Of a stretch of 64,000 nt of DNA, positions 56,790-64,000 are shown in pieces (position 1 is the stretch's first letter; each line of letters opens with the position of its first letter). Where the stretch lies: contig JAJRQZ010000067.1 in the NCBI GenBank assembly GCA_024279935.1, forward strand, positions 1-64,000, read 5' to 3'. The translations under genes were made by a program, and so were the position numbers. The stretch comes from Bacteroidota bacterium. Its GTDB lineage: Bacteria > Bacteroidota > Bacteroidia > Bacteroidales > F082. The notes below the pieces were generated by a model. The model worked only from the letters and a program-made list of their open reading frames with translations, was not told where the DNA came from and did no database searches.

Positions 56790-57823
56790 CTCACAACTCA
56801 CAACTCACGATTAATAGAAAATCTTGTAATTTTCCAAACCGATAATGGCAAAGTAAATATTGATGTTTATTTTCAAGACGAAACACTTTGGCTTACTCAA
56901 AAGCGTATTGCAGAGCTGTTTGAGAAAGGACGTTCTACTATTACCGAACATCTGAAAAAGGTTTTTACCGATGGCGAATTAGATAAAAAACTGGTATGTC
57001 GGGATTTCCGACACACCACTCAACACGGTGCTATTGAAGGTAAAACACAAGAAAAAATAACAAAATACTATAATTTAAGAGCCATTACCGCAGTTGGTTA
57101 CCGTGTAAACTCGCACAGAGCCATTGAGTTCCGTAAATGGGCAACCGAAATTTTGAACGAATATTTTATCAAAGGCTTTGCTATGGACGATGAACGTCTA
57201 AAACAAGCAAGACACCTTGGAATAGATTATTTTGAAGAAATGCTCGAACGAATTCGTGAAATTCGTTTAAGCGAAAGAAGGTTGTATCAAAAGGTTACAG
57301 ATATATATGCTTTGTCTGCCGATTACGACAGCAAATCGGATATTACAAAACAATTCTTTGCTAGGTCCAAAATAAATTGCATTAGGCAATAACAGGTAAA
57401 ACAGCTGCCGAAATAATTTACGCCGAAGCTGACGCGAAGAAAATTTATATGGGCTTAAAAACGTGGAAACACGCACCCGATGGAAAGATTTTAAAAAGTG
57501 ATATTACAGTTGCTAAGAATTATTTGAATCAAGAGCATCTAAAAGCCTTAGAACGAATAGTTACCGCATATTTGGATTTAGCAGAAAGTAGGGCCACGAA
57601 TAGAACTGTAATGAACATGAAAGATTGGGATAAGTTATTAGTTCAGTTCTTTGAATTAGCAGATTACCCTCTGCTTACCAATAAAGGGAGAATATCTATG
57701 CTCGAAGCTAAATTAAAAGCCGAAAGCGAGTTCGAAAAATACAGAGTTATTCAAGACAAGAATTACATCTCTGATTTTGACCGGGAAATCAACAAAATGA
57801 CTGACGAAAAAAAGGGCCAATAA
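56776..57823 (+). pseudogene. broken RhuM-family gene
   Basis: The frame is RhuM (virulence RhuM family): WLTQKRIAELFEKGRSTITE, then YNLRAITAVGYRVNSHRAIE and MDDERLKQARHLGIDYFEEM. It is broken at least three times. The likely start ATG at 56776 is out of frame with the body, because the tract has three 7-bp AACTCAC units (56788-56808) and a fourth or only one copy would restore it. A base is missing near 57363 (FFA / VQNKLH), shifting the frame. A TAG replaces a sense codon at 57383-57385. The rest of the domain is readable to 57823 (AAEIIYAEADAKKIYMGLKT, TVMNMKDWDKLL). The family is associated with restriction-like or defence islands, but its role is unknown. Confidence 0.8.
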
Positions 57824-57824
57824 C

Positions 57825-58165
57825 ATGCACGGTTTAGTATATGTAGAACATCAGTAAACAGGAAAAAGTAAAACGACAAATACTTTGGGAATGGCAAAAG
57901 AAGGCTTTGTTTGGCCTTATCGTAAACACGCTTTAACAATATAGGTTTGAGAGCTTCGTTAACTGAAATCATCCAAATTATTGGGCGAGCAACAAGTGTT
58001 GGCAAGAATAAAGCTATCGCTCAATTCACTAACTTAATATAGCATGTCAGGATGCAGAAGATAAGGATGTAAAAGTGGCCGTAAATAATATGTTAAAAGC
58101 AATTATTTTGTGGCCGAAAAAAAGATTGGGTAGCAAAAATAAAATCTATAAAAGAAAAATGATTT
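57825..58165 (+). pseudogene. shredded SF2 helicase remnant
   Basis: There is no long frame, but fragments are recognisable. A Walker-A-like TGKSKTTNTLG follows an in-frame stop (from 57825). A helicase motif VI-like segment, GLRASLTEIIQIIGRATS, runs in another frame from 57944. Then comes DAEDKDVKVAVNNMLKAI in a third frame. Together they match the C-terminal end of a DEAD/DEAH-type helicase as found fused to, or beside, GIY-YIG nuclease domains. Frames differ, so it is non-functional. Confidence 0.6.
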
Positions 58166-58229
58166 AAAAATATTATTTATTGGATGGAATACTACTTTAT
58201 CTTGAAACAGCAAATTTGAAACAGTTTGG

Positions 58230-58568
58230 ATTTTTGTTTTAAAATCGAAGCCTGATAAACCTGAAATTTCAAGTATATCAGTAGATAAAAGAATGAGGAA
58301 TGCGAAAGATGAAGCTACTTATTTATACACATATTTATTCGCAAACACTTGTTTTAATGTAGATTTGGCAGATAAAAAAGGACAAAGAATAGCATCAAGG
58401 GAGTGGTTTGTAGTTCCTTTAGAAGTAACTGAAGAAGCAATTAATCTAATTTTAAATGAGAGTAATGTGAATTATGAACATGGTGTAATGAACAAAAAGA
58501 TAAAACAACATAGCAAATCGAAAGTCAGGCGTTTCAAAACGCCCAATACCTCATATACTCGCCTGTAA
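58230..58568 (+). pseudogene. degraded GIY-YIG/T5orf172-like nuclease remnant
   Basis: Fragments of a T5orf172-like (GIY-YIG) domain can be read: KSKPDKPEISSISVDKR then RMRNAKDEATYL, a gap, and YLFANTCFNVDLADKKGQ, REWFVVPLEVTEEAINLIL. The KIGFS-type segment that holds the catalytic residues is deleted. The 91-codon open frame at 58293-58568 is the tail of this gene, not a separate protein. With the helicase fragments before it, it was probably one DEAD/DEAH helicase-nuclease gene, a restriction-like function. Confidence 0.6.
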
Positions 58569-58600
58569 GCCTGCTTGTTCAACGGAACTCCTGCCTCAGC

Positions 58601-59194
58601 TTAGCCCTTGTTCAAGATTCGGACCTCACTTTCGGCATATTCCCGTAACTGAGGATAAAACTCAGTAAAATGGCTTTTAAGCTCGTCATAGTTCTCAATA
58701 AGCTGGTCAACTGCGTTTCTCATTCCCGAGATATTTGACGTCCTCCTGTCCATTCCGTGAAAAACCTTCTTTAAATCATCGGTGCTCGCATAAGCGCCCA
58801 GCCAGTCTTGTGCAATCATAAATGGCAAAATCCTCTTGCTTCGGGCAGGTAGCATTAAAAAATTCCGCTTTAAAAGCGAATAAACACCATGAACGTAACC
58901 ATCATAACTCTCAGAGCTGTAATCACTCCAGTTTGCCGCCAAAAAATGATCGTAATAAATATCGACGATAATCCCCGAGAACTTAGCATAGTCCGGGCGG
59001 ATCAAATTCATGCTTTTCCCGACAATTATATGCTTATCAGTAAAATAGTCTATCTTACGGTGCAGAATGATCCCCTTGCTTATGCCCTCCGGGAAGTTTT
59101 TATATTTTTTGCCCTTTACCGCATCAGCAATGAAATTTCCTATCATCAGGTTTTTATTGTTGCCCGAAAGGTGGGAATGTGCCAAAAAGTTCAT
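58601..59194 (-). CDS. acpH: acyl carrier protein phosphodiesterase family protein (DUF479)
   Basis: The product has 197 residues from the ATG at 59194; the upstream extension adds a hydrophobic, non-homologous 34-residue start. The family opening MNFLAHSHLSGNNKNLMIGN and GKKYKNFPEGISKGIILHRKID, with the H-R-x-I-D motif and DIYYDHFLAANW, fits DUF479 (AcpH-like phosphodiesterases). They hydrolyse the phosphopantetheine arm from ACP, and the His/Asp metal ligands are visible. The gene is convergent with the decayed island. Confidence 0.85.
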   Translation of the reverse strand: MNFLAHSHLSGNNKNLMIGNFIADAVKGKKYKNFPEGISKGIILHRKIDYFTDKHIIVGKSMNLIRPDYAKFSGIIVDIYYDHFLAANWSDYSSESYDGYVHGVYSLLKRNFLMLPARSKRILPFMIAQDWLGAYASTDDLKKVFHGMDRRTSNISGMRNAVDQLIENYDELKSHFTEFYPQLREYAESEVRILNKG

Positions 59195-59394
59195 GATGCA
59201 AATTAATAAACAATGATCGACAAAGCGAAGCACATATACGATTATTATGTGAATTAATTCATAAAAATACAGAAATAAACAAAAAAGATAATTCAATTTA
59301 TAATGATTATATATTGGTTTTGCAGGGGTTCTACAAATGGTTAATTTAATAATTTTGCAAACGATTTCGTATATTTATTAAAAAGGTAAATAAC
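59195..59394 (+). promoter_or_regulatory. upstream region of iorAB with possible promoter
   Basis: A TAATTTTG -7 box lies at 59350-59357, 37 bp before the iorA start. TTTG is found at 59319-59322, but the 27-nt spacer is longer than usual, so the match is only partial. The region also serves as the upstream region of the minus-strand acpH gene. Confidence 0.3.
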
Positions 59395-61008
59395 ATGCAA
59401 AATTTATTATTATTAGGTGACGAAGCCATTGCCCAGGGCGCAATCGATGCCGGAATTTCCGGTGTTTATGCATATCCGGGCACTCCTTCCACCGAAATTA
59501 CAGAATATATACCAGCATCGAAGGATGCTCAGCAAAGAGGGATTAAATCGATGTGGTCGGCAAATGAGAAAACCGCAATGGAAACCGCCATCGGTATGTC
59601 GTATGCCGGGAAAAAATCCTTGGTATGCATGAAACACGTAGGATTGAACGTTGCAGCAGATGCTTTTATAAACTCGGCTATCACAGGAGCCAACGGTGGC
59701 CTGGTAGTGCTTTCCGCCGACGACCCGTCCATGCACTCCTCGCAAAACGAACAGGATTCCCGCTTTTACGGCAAGTTTTCGTTGATCCCGGTAATGGAAC
59801 CATCCAATCAGCAAGAAGCCTATGATATGACAAGATATGCTTTTGAGCTCGCCGAAAAATTCGAGATACCGGTATTGTTGAGGGTTACTACACGTCTGGC
59901 CCACTCAAGGGCGGGTGTTAAAAGGCTTGGTATGGCAAGCGAAAACAAATTGCACCTGCCGTCCAACCTGCGTCAGTTCGTGTTGCTTCCGGCCATTGCC
60001 AGAGTACAATACAATCAACTTCTCGACAAACAAAATGCAATCGAAGAGGATGGGATTACTTCAGGATACAATAGATATATCGACGCTGACAACAAATCTC
60101 TGGGCATAATCGCCTGTGGCTTAGGCTATAACTATTTAATCGAGAATTTCGAGGGAGGAAAAGTCCCTTATCCGGTGCTGAAAATAAGTCAGTATCCTGC
60201 TCCCAGGGCAATGATTCAGAAACTTTATGATTCGGTGGACGAAATACTGATATTGGAAGAAGGGTATCCGATACTTGAAGAGCTGTTGAGAGGTTATTTA
60301 AACCTTGACAAAAAAGTTTTGGGCAGGATGAGCGGTGATATCCCCAGAGCAGGGGAACTTAACCCGAATTTAGTGGCAAAAGCCTTGGGAATGGAAATAG
60401 CCCGGGGATTCGATACAGCTGCCTCGGTCAAGCCGCGCCCGCCACAACTTTGCGACGGTTGTGGCCACTGGGATTCCTTTGGCGCTTTGAACGAAGCCTT
60501 GAAAACATATTCGGGAGGAAGGGTTTTAAGCGATATCGGATGCTATACATTAAGTGCCCTTCCGCCATTGCAGTCGATAAACAGCTGTGTTGACATGGGT
60601 GCTTCGATAACTATGGCAATTGGGGCTTCGGAAGCCGGTCTGGTGCCTGCCGTTGCTGCAATCGGCGATTCCACTTTTACGCATTCGGGCATGACAGGCC
60701 TTCTCGATGCGGTAAACCGCAAAGCAAAAATCACGGTTATCATCAACGACAACTCAACTACCGGCATGACAGGCGGCCAGGAATCCTCCGCCCTCGGAAA
60801 AGTGGAAGATATCTGTCGCGGCCTTGGCGTCGAGGAAGAACACCTTAAAATAATGAAGCCCTTGCGCCGCAATTTTGAGGAAAACGTAAAAATAATCAGT
60901 AAGGAACTTGAGTATGACGGGGTCTCCGTTATAGTCTCGCGCCGCGAATGCGTCCAGACATTGGCCAGGAGGATGAAGATTAAGCATCTTAAAAAAACCG
61001 GGGCCTAA
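59395..61008 (+). CDS. iorA: indolepyruvate oxidoreductase alpha subunit
   Basis: A 537-residue thiamine-diphosphate enzyme oxidatively decarboxylating aryl-pyruvates to aryl-acetyl-CoA with IorB. Domains: the pyruvate-ferredoxin-oxidoreductase Pyr domain (about 5-180, GISGVYAYPGTPSTEI), a middle transketolase-like part, and the TPP-binding domain (about 345-500). The latter has CDGCGHWDSF, AIGDSTFTHSG and VIINDNSTTGMTG, the GDS...ND motif for Mg-TPP. The C-terminal ferredoxin-type [4Fe-4S] domain of archaeal IorA is absent, as in many Bacteroidota forms. It is followed at 28 bp by iorB in an operon. Confidence 0.92.
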   Translation: MQNLLLLGDEAIAQGAIDAGISGVYAYPGTPSTEITEYIPASKDAQQRGIKSMWSANEKTAMETAIGMSYAGKKSLVCMKHVGLNVAADAFINSAITGANGGLVVLSADDPSMHSSQNEQDSRFYGKFSLIPVMEPSNQQEAYDMTRYAFELAEKFEIPVLLRVTTRLAHSRAGVKRLGMASENKLHLPSNLRQFVLLPAIARVQYNQLLDKQNAIEEDGITSGYNRYIDADNKSLGIIACGLGYNYLIENFEGGKVPYPVLKISQYPAPRAMIQKLYDSVDEILILEEGYPILEELLRGYLNLDKKVLGRMSGDIPRAGELNPNLVAKALGMEIARGFDTAASVKPRPPQLCDGCGHWDSFGALNEALKTYSGGRVLSDIGCYTLSALPPLQSINSCVDMGASITMAIGASEAGLVPAVAAIGDSTFTHSGMTGLLDAVNRKAKITVIINDNSTTGMTGGQESSALGKVEDICRGLGVEEEHLKIMKPLRRNFEENVKIISKELEYDGVSVIVSRRECVQTLARRMKIKHLKKTGA

Positions 61009-61036
61009 TATTATTATTTAAAAAAGAAATAAGAAC

Positions 61037-61627
61037 ATGAAAAAAGATATTATGCTGGCCGGTGTCGGTGGCCAGGGAATTTTAACCATAGCAACTATTA
61101 TCGGTACGGCTGCTTTATCCGAGGGTATTCAACTGAAACAAGCAGAGGTTCACGGAATGAGCCAAAGAGGTGGCGATGTGCAGTCGCATTTAAGACTTTC
61201 CTCGTCAATGATAGCCTCCGACTTAATTCCTGAAGGAAAGGCAGATATGATCATTTCCGTGGAGCCAATGGAGTCGTTGCGATATGTAAACATGCTGAAC
61301 CGCGAGAGTGGGTGGCTGGTAACAAGTATAAATCCGTTCAACAATATGGCAGACTACCCTGACCTTGAAGATATTTTAAGCGATATCTGGAAACTGCCAA
61401 ACTATGTTACCCTCGACGCAAACAGGATTGCCAAGGATTTGGGATCGGTGCGCGCGGCTAATATCGTTGTCCTCGGGGCTGCATCGCCTTATCTGGATAT
61501 TAAATATAAATCGTTTGAAGAAGCTATTGGCAATGTTTTCGGCCGCAAAGGAGAAGATATAGTGAAACTTAACCTAAAAGCATTGAAAGCCGGACGTGAT
61601 TATGCCAAAAAACACAGCAGGAATTAA
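61037..61627 (+). CDS. iorB: indolepyruvate oxidoreductase beta subunit
   Basis: A 196-residue gamma-like domain of the 2-oxoacid oxidoreductase family. It begins KDIMLAGVGGQGILTIATI (the GxGGQG signature) and has the HGMSQRGGDVQSHLR motif. It is the partner of IorA, encoded 28 bp upstream. The complex supports amino-acid fermentation or arylacetate metabolism, with a ferredoxin acceptor encoded elsewhere. Confidence 0.93.
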   Translation: MKKDIMLAGVGGQGILTIATIIGTAALSEGIQLKQAEVHGMSQRGGDVQSHLRLSSSMIASDLIPEGKADMIISVEPMESLRYVNMLNRESGWLVTSINPFNNMADYPDLEDILSDIWKLPNYVTLDANRIAKDLGSVRAANIVVLGAASPYLDIKYKSFEEAIGNVFGRKGEDIVKLNLKALKAGRDYAKKHSRN

Positions 61628-61706
61628 GGGGGGCTTCTTTAAATCTTTAACATAATCTTTTACCGACCAAAAGTTGTTTTATCTATTTTTGGCAAAATTT
61701 TTCGCT

Positions 61707-62936
61707 ATGATCAAACAGCTTGTTTTTCCATTGGTTATTGTTGTCTCTTTTTGGAATTGCACCAGATCTTCGCACAAAGAAAACAATAACAAAGGCGAAA
61801 ATGATATATATACTCCTAAAACGGAATATGGCATAATTATAGATAGCCTGTATGTTGTAAAAGATAAGGTTAAGAAAAACGAGTTTTTGGCCGATATACT
61901 CCTGAAATACGGCGTTAGTTATTCAGATATAGATTACATCGCCCGCTTTACCCGCGACACTTTTGATGTAAGGAAAATCAGGAGCGGGAATAATTACACC
62001 CTTATTTGCGATAACGACAGCTCTTTGAAGGCCTTGTATTTTGCCTATGAGATAAACCCCTACCGCTACGTGCTGTATGATTTTCATGACAGTTTAAGCG
62101 TTAATAGGGGAGCCAAGGAAATAGTTGTCAGGGCTGACACTTTGCGTGGTGAGATAACTTCCTCGCTTTGGAATTCTATCGCTGCTGCCGGGGGCGACCC
62201 GAATCTGGCAAACAAGCTCTCGGAGGTTTACGCCTGGACAATCGATTTCTTCGGACTTCAAGAAGGCGATAAATACATAGTTTATTACGAAAGGCAATAT
62301 GTTGACAATAAGTATATTGAGCTAGGCAAGATTATTGCGGCCAATTTCTATCACGGCGGAACGGATAACTATGCTTTTTATTTCCTGCAAAACGACAAGG
62401 GGGATTATTTCGACGAAAAAGGAAACAGCCTTCAACGGACTTTTTTAAAAGCACCTTTGCGATACTCGAGAATCAGTTCGGGTTTCTCGAACTCGCGCCT
62501 GCACCCCGTACTTAAAATCCGCCGGCCTCACCATGGCGTTGACTATGCCGCCCCTTCCGGAACCCCGGTGCATTCAGTCGGCGATGGCGTCGTTGTTAAG
62601 AAAGGATACCAAAAAAGAGGAGGCGGCAATTATGTGAAGATAAAACATAACGGGACCTATTCGACAACATATATGCACCTTAGAGGTTTTGCCAAAGGCA
62701 TCAAAGTGGGCAAACATGTTAATCAGGGCGACCTTATAGGTTATGTGGGCAAAACAGGACTCGCCACAGGCCCTCATCTTGATTTCCGCTTTTACAGGAA
62801 CGGCAAAGCAATAAACCCCCTAAAGGTTGAATCGCCCCCGGCAAAACCTATCGACAGTTCTTATGTCGCACTGTTCGATTCCGTTGTAAAGCGGTTTCAG
62901 CCTTTGGTAAAGTACAATACTCTTAAGCCTTTATAA
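61707..62936 (+). CDS. M23-family metallopeptidase (MepM-like), lipoprotein-like
   Basis: The product has 409 residues from the ATG at 61707; a TTG start 33 bp upstream is less likely because a TATTTTTG promoter-type box lies at 61684-61691. A signal peptide with a loose lipobox (SFWNC, near Cys18) is followed by an N-terminal OapA/LysM-like region (about 45-200) and an M23 LytM domain (about 275-395). Zinc ligands are visible: H and D in RRPHHGVDYA, and H-x-H in GPHLDF, with the family YMHLRGF. It should be a D,D-endopeptidase that cuts peptidoglycan crosslinks during growth. Confidence 0.9.
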   Translation: MIKQLVFPLVIVVSFWNCTRSSHKENNNKGENDIYTPKTEYGIIIDSLYVVKDKVKKNEFLADILLKYGVSYSDIDYIARFTRDTFDVRKIRSGNNYTLICDNDSSLKALYFAYEINPYRYVLYDFHDSLSVNRGAKEIVVRADTLRGEITSSLWNSIAAAGGDPNLANKLSEVYAWTIDFFGLQEGDKYIVYYERQYVDNKYIELGKIIAANFYHGGTDNYAFYFLQNDKGDYFDEKGNSLQRTFLKAPLRYSRISSGFSNSRLHPVLKIRRPHHGVDYAAPSGTPVHSVGDGVVVKKGYQKRGGGNYVKIKHNGTYSTTYMHLRGFAKGIKVGKHVNQGDLIGYVGKTGLATGPHLDFRFYRNGKAINPLKVESPPAKPIDSSYVALFDSVVKRFQPLVKYNTLKPL

Positions 62937-63011
62937 ATCAAGTGCTGTTAAATAATTGTTATTTAGTAATATTTATTGTTTTGAACCGTCTATGTTAAAA
63001 AACGATATAAT

Positions 63012-64000
63012 ATGAGGCTTTTAATTCTAACAATATTTGCAATAGTCCTGTTTTCTTCATGTACCAAAAATGAGTTGCTCAATACGAACAACAACAGCAA
63101 GGATTTCTGGCTTGTTGACATAAATGACATAATTCATTTCAATTCGAGCTATAATAAAATTAAATCGCTTGACACCCCATATTTTTTACCTATTACGGAT
63201 TTCAACATCGATGAAGACATCGAGGTAATAGCTTATAGTTATAAAAATGTTGTTCACGCTTACCCACTGAGCACTCTCTCGATTCACGAAATTATAAACG
63301 ACAGCATCGGGGACAACTATTTTGCGGTTTCCCATTGTCCCCTGACTTCAAGCACCCTGGTATGGAACCGGTTTTTGGATGGAAAAGTAAATAGTTTCGG
63401 GGTTTCCGGCAAACTATATAAAGAAAACCTCATACCTTATGACCGCAACACGGAAAGTCATTGGTCGCAGATGCTGTCGTTGTGCATAAACGGTGATTTT
63501 GTTGGGGAGACTTCGCAAACAAGCCAATTGGTACGCACTAAATTCTCCACTTTGAAAGCGGCGTCCCCGGATGCGTTGTTTTTATTTCATACCGAATGTG
63601 ATTCAACATCATGCACGGCCGGCTTTAAAAGTGTTGAGGACAATCCTGTTGATGACGGTAATAGCGGGATTGTTGCCTCTGAAAGATATTTTGGCATTGT
63701 TGACAGAAACAGTGCCGTTTTAATTCCGTTGTCGGGAACATCCGACAGCCTTTACCTGAACACTTTTACTGCTTACAGCAAGAACCTCATTTACATATCC
63801 GGCACCGATTACGATTTACATCTGGTTTTTGAGACTGGTGGTCGTTCGTTTATTGTGGCCCAGAACAGCTTGCCAGTAATAATGAAAGACAACTCAGGGA
63901 ACGAATATGACATTTTCGGCAACGTTATTGCCGGTCCCGATAAAGGGAAACGCCTAAGCTCACCTACCGCATACTCCGCCCATACTTTTGCCTGGGAAGA
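63012..64000 (+). CDS. DUF3179 lipoprotein (cut by window end)
   Basis: The frame is open from the ATG at 63012 to the window edge, so the gene is truncated (about 330 residues seen). A lipoprotein signal ends at Cys17 (VLFSSC). The DUF3179 hallmarks are clear: YPLSTLSIHEIIND, HCPLTSSTLVWNR, FGVSGKLYKENLIPYDR with TESHWSQ, and SPTAYSAHTFAWE at the end. The family contains a conserved Cys/His (SHCPLT) and may bind metal or heme; its function is unknown. No stop is seen, so it extends past 64000. Confidence 0.88.
   Translation, partial: MRLLILTIFAIVLFSSCTKNELLNTNNNSKDFWLVDINDIIHFNSSYNKIKSLDTPYFLPITDFNIDEDIEVIAYSYKNVVHAYPLSTLSIHEIINDSIGDNYFAVSHCPLTSSTLVWNRFLDGKVNSFGVSGKLYKENLIPYDRNTESHWSQMLSLCINGDFVGETSQTSQLVRTKFSTLKAASPDALFLFHTECDSTSCTAGFKSVEDNPVDDGNSGIVASERYFGIVDRNSAVLIPLSGTSDSLYLNTFTAYSKNLIYISGTDYDLHLVFETGGRSFIVAQNSLPVIMKDNSGNEYDIFGNVIAGPDKGKRLSSPTAYSAHTFAWE

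Noticed and set aside
58293-58568. 91-codon frame as an independent gene
   Set aside because: It aligns only as the tail of a degraded GIY-YIG/T5orf172 domain whose upstream part is in other frames.
59358-59368. CAAACGATTTC before iorA resembles the starch-locus 11-mer
   Set aside because: One mismatch breaks the CAA/TTG symmetry, and the site overlaps a TAATTTTG box before an unrelated gene; treated as chance.

Overview
The window looks like chromosome from a Bacteroidota bacterium, probably Bacteroidales/Marinilabiliales-like (inference). The evidence is three SusC/SusD pairs, several secreted proteins with type IX secretion (T9SS) C-terminal sorting domains, a DUF2723 membrane protein, a Bacteroidota-style citrate synthase, and promoters of the TTG-N19-23-TAnnTTTG type. 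I found no rRNA, tRNA, CRISPR array, integrase or intact transposase.

Layout. 1-388: window edge with a REP-like hairpin and the tail of a DUF4143 ATPase. 481-8123: aminopeptidase P, a 1557-residue BNR/PKD T9SS protein with a 75-residue partner, and a membrane protein. 8228-15761: a SusCD pair, two overlapping small membrane-protein genes and a HutH-like ammonia-lyase. 15895-19865: DUF2723 protein and Lgt, convergent. 19996-45107: a starch/maltodextrin utilisation locus with a LacI regulator, a T9SS GH13 amylase, a giant multi-module starch-binding T9SS protein, and two convergent SusCD operons (SusC-SusD-SusE plus a neopullulanase-like GH13 on the plus strand; SusC-SusD-SusE/F lipoprotein on the minus strand) that meet at a symmetric terminator. 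The same 11-mer, CAAACGATTGC, lies upstream of three transcription units of this locus and is the best candidate operator for the LacI protein. 45693-53582: a carboxypeptidase-regulatory-domain protein, an oligopeptidase B/TonB-receptor operon and a PspC/DUF5668 envelope-stress pair. 54158-55933: citrate synthase and YjbQ. 56409-58568: a decayed island (HTH gene, broken RhuM, shredded helicase and GIY-YIG/T5orf172 domain). 58601-64000: AcpH-like protein, indolepyruvate oxidoreductase IorAB, an M23 peptidase and a truncated DUF3179 lipoprotein.

The most unusual structure is at 24171-27719. A DUF3857/transglutaminase-like gene is split by a 1445-bp insert (25394-26838) that carries only a DUF4143-type ATPase gene with its own promoter. 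The insert has the anatomy of an integron gene cassette. It begins (minus strand) with TTAGGC. It ends about 90 bp beyond a GCCTAAC box that lies just after the ATPase stop. It sits exactly at a GTT triplet. Removing it restores the host reading frame across the junction; correcting one extra A in an 8-A run as well gives a continuous 700-codon frame. No integrase is visible, and the internal attC fold is weak by eye, so 'cassette' is an inference from architecture.
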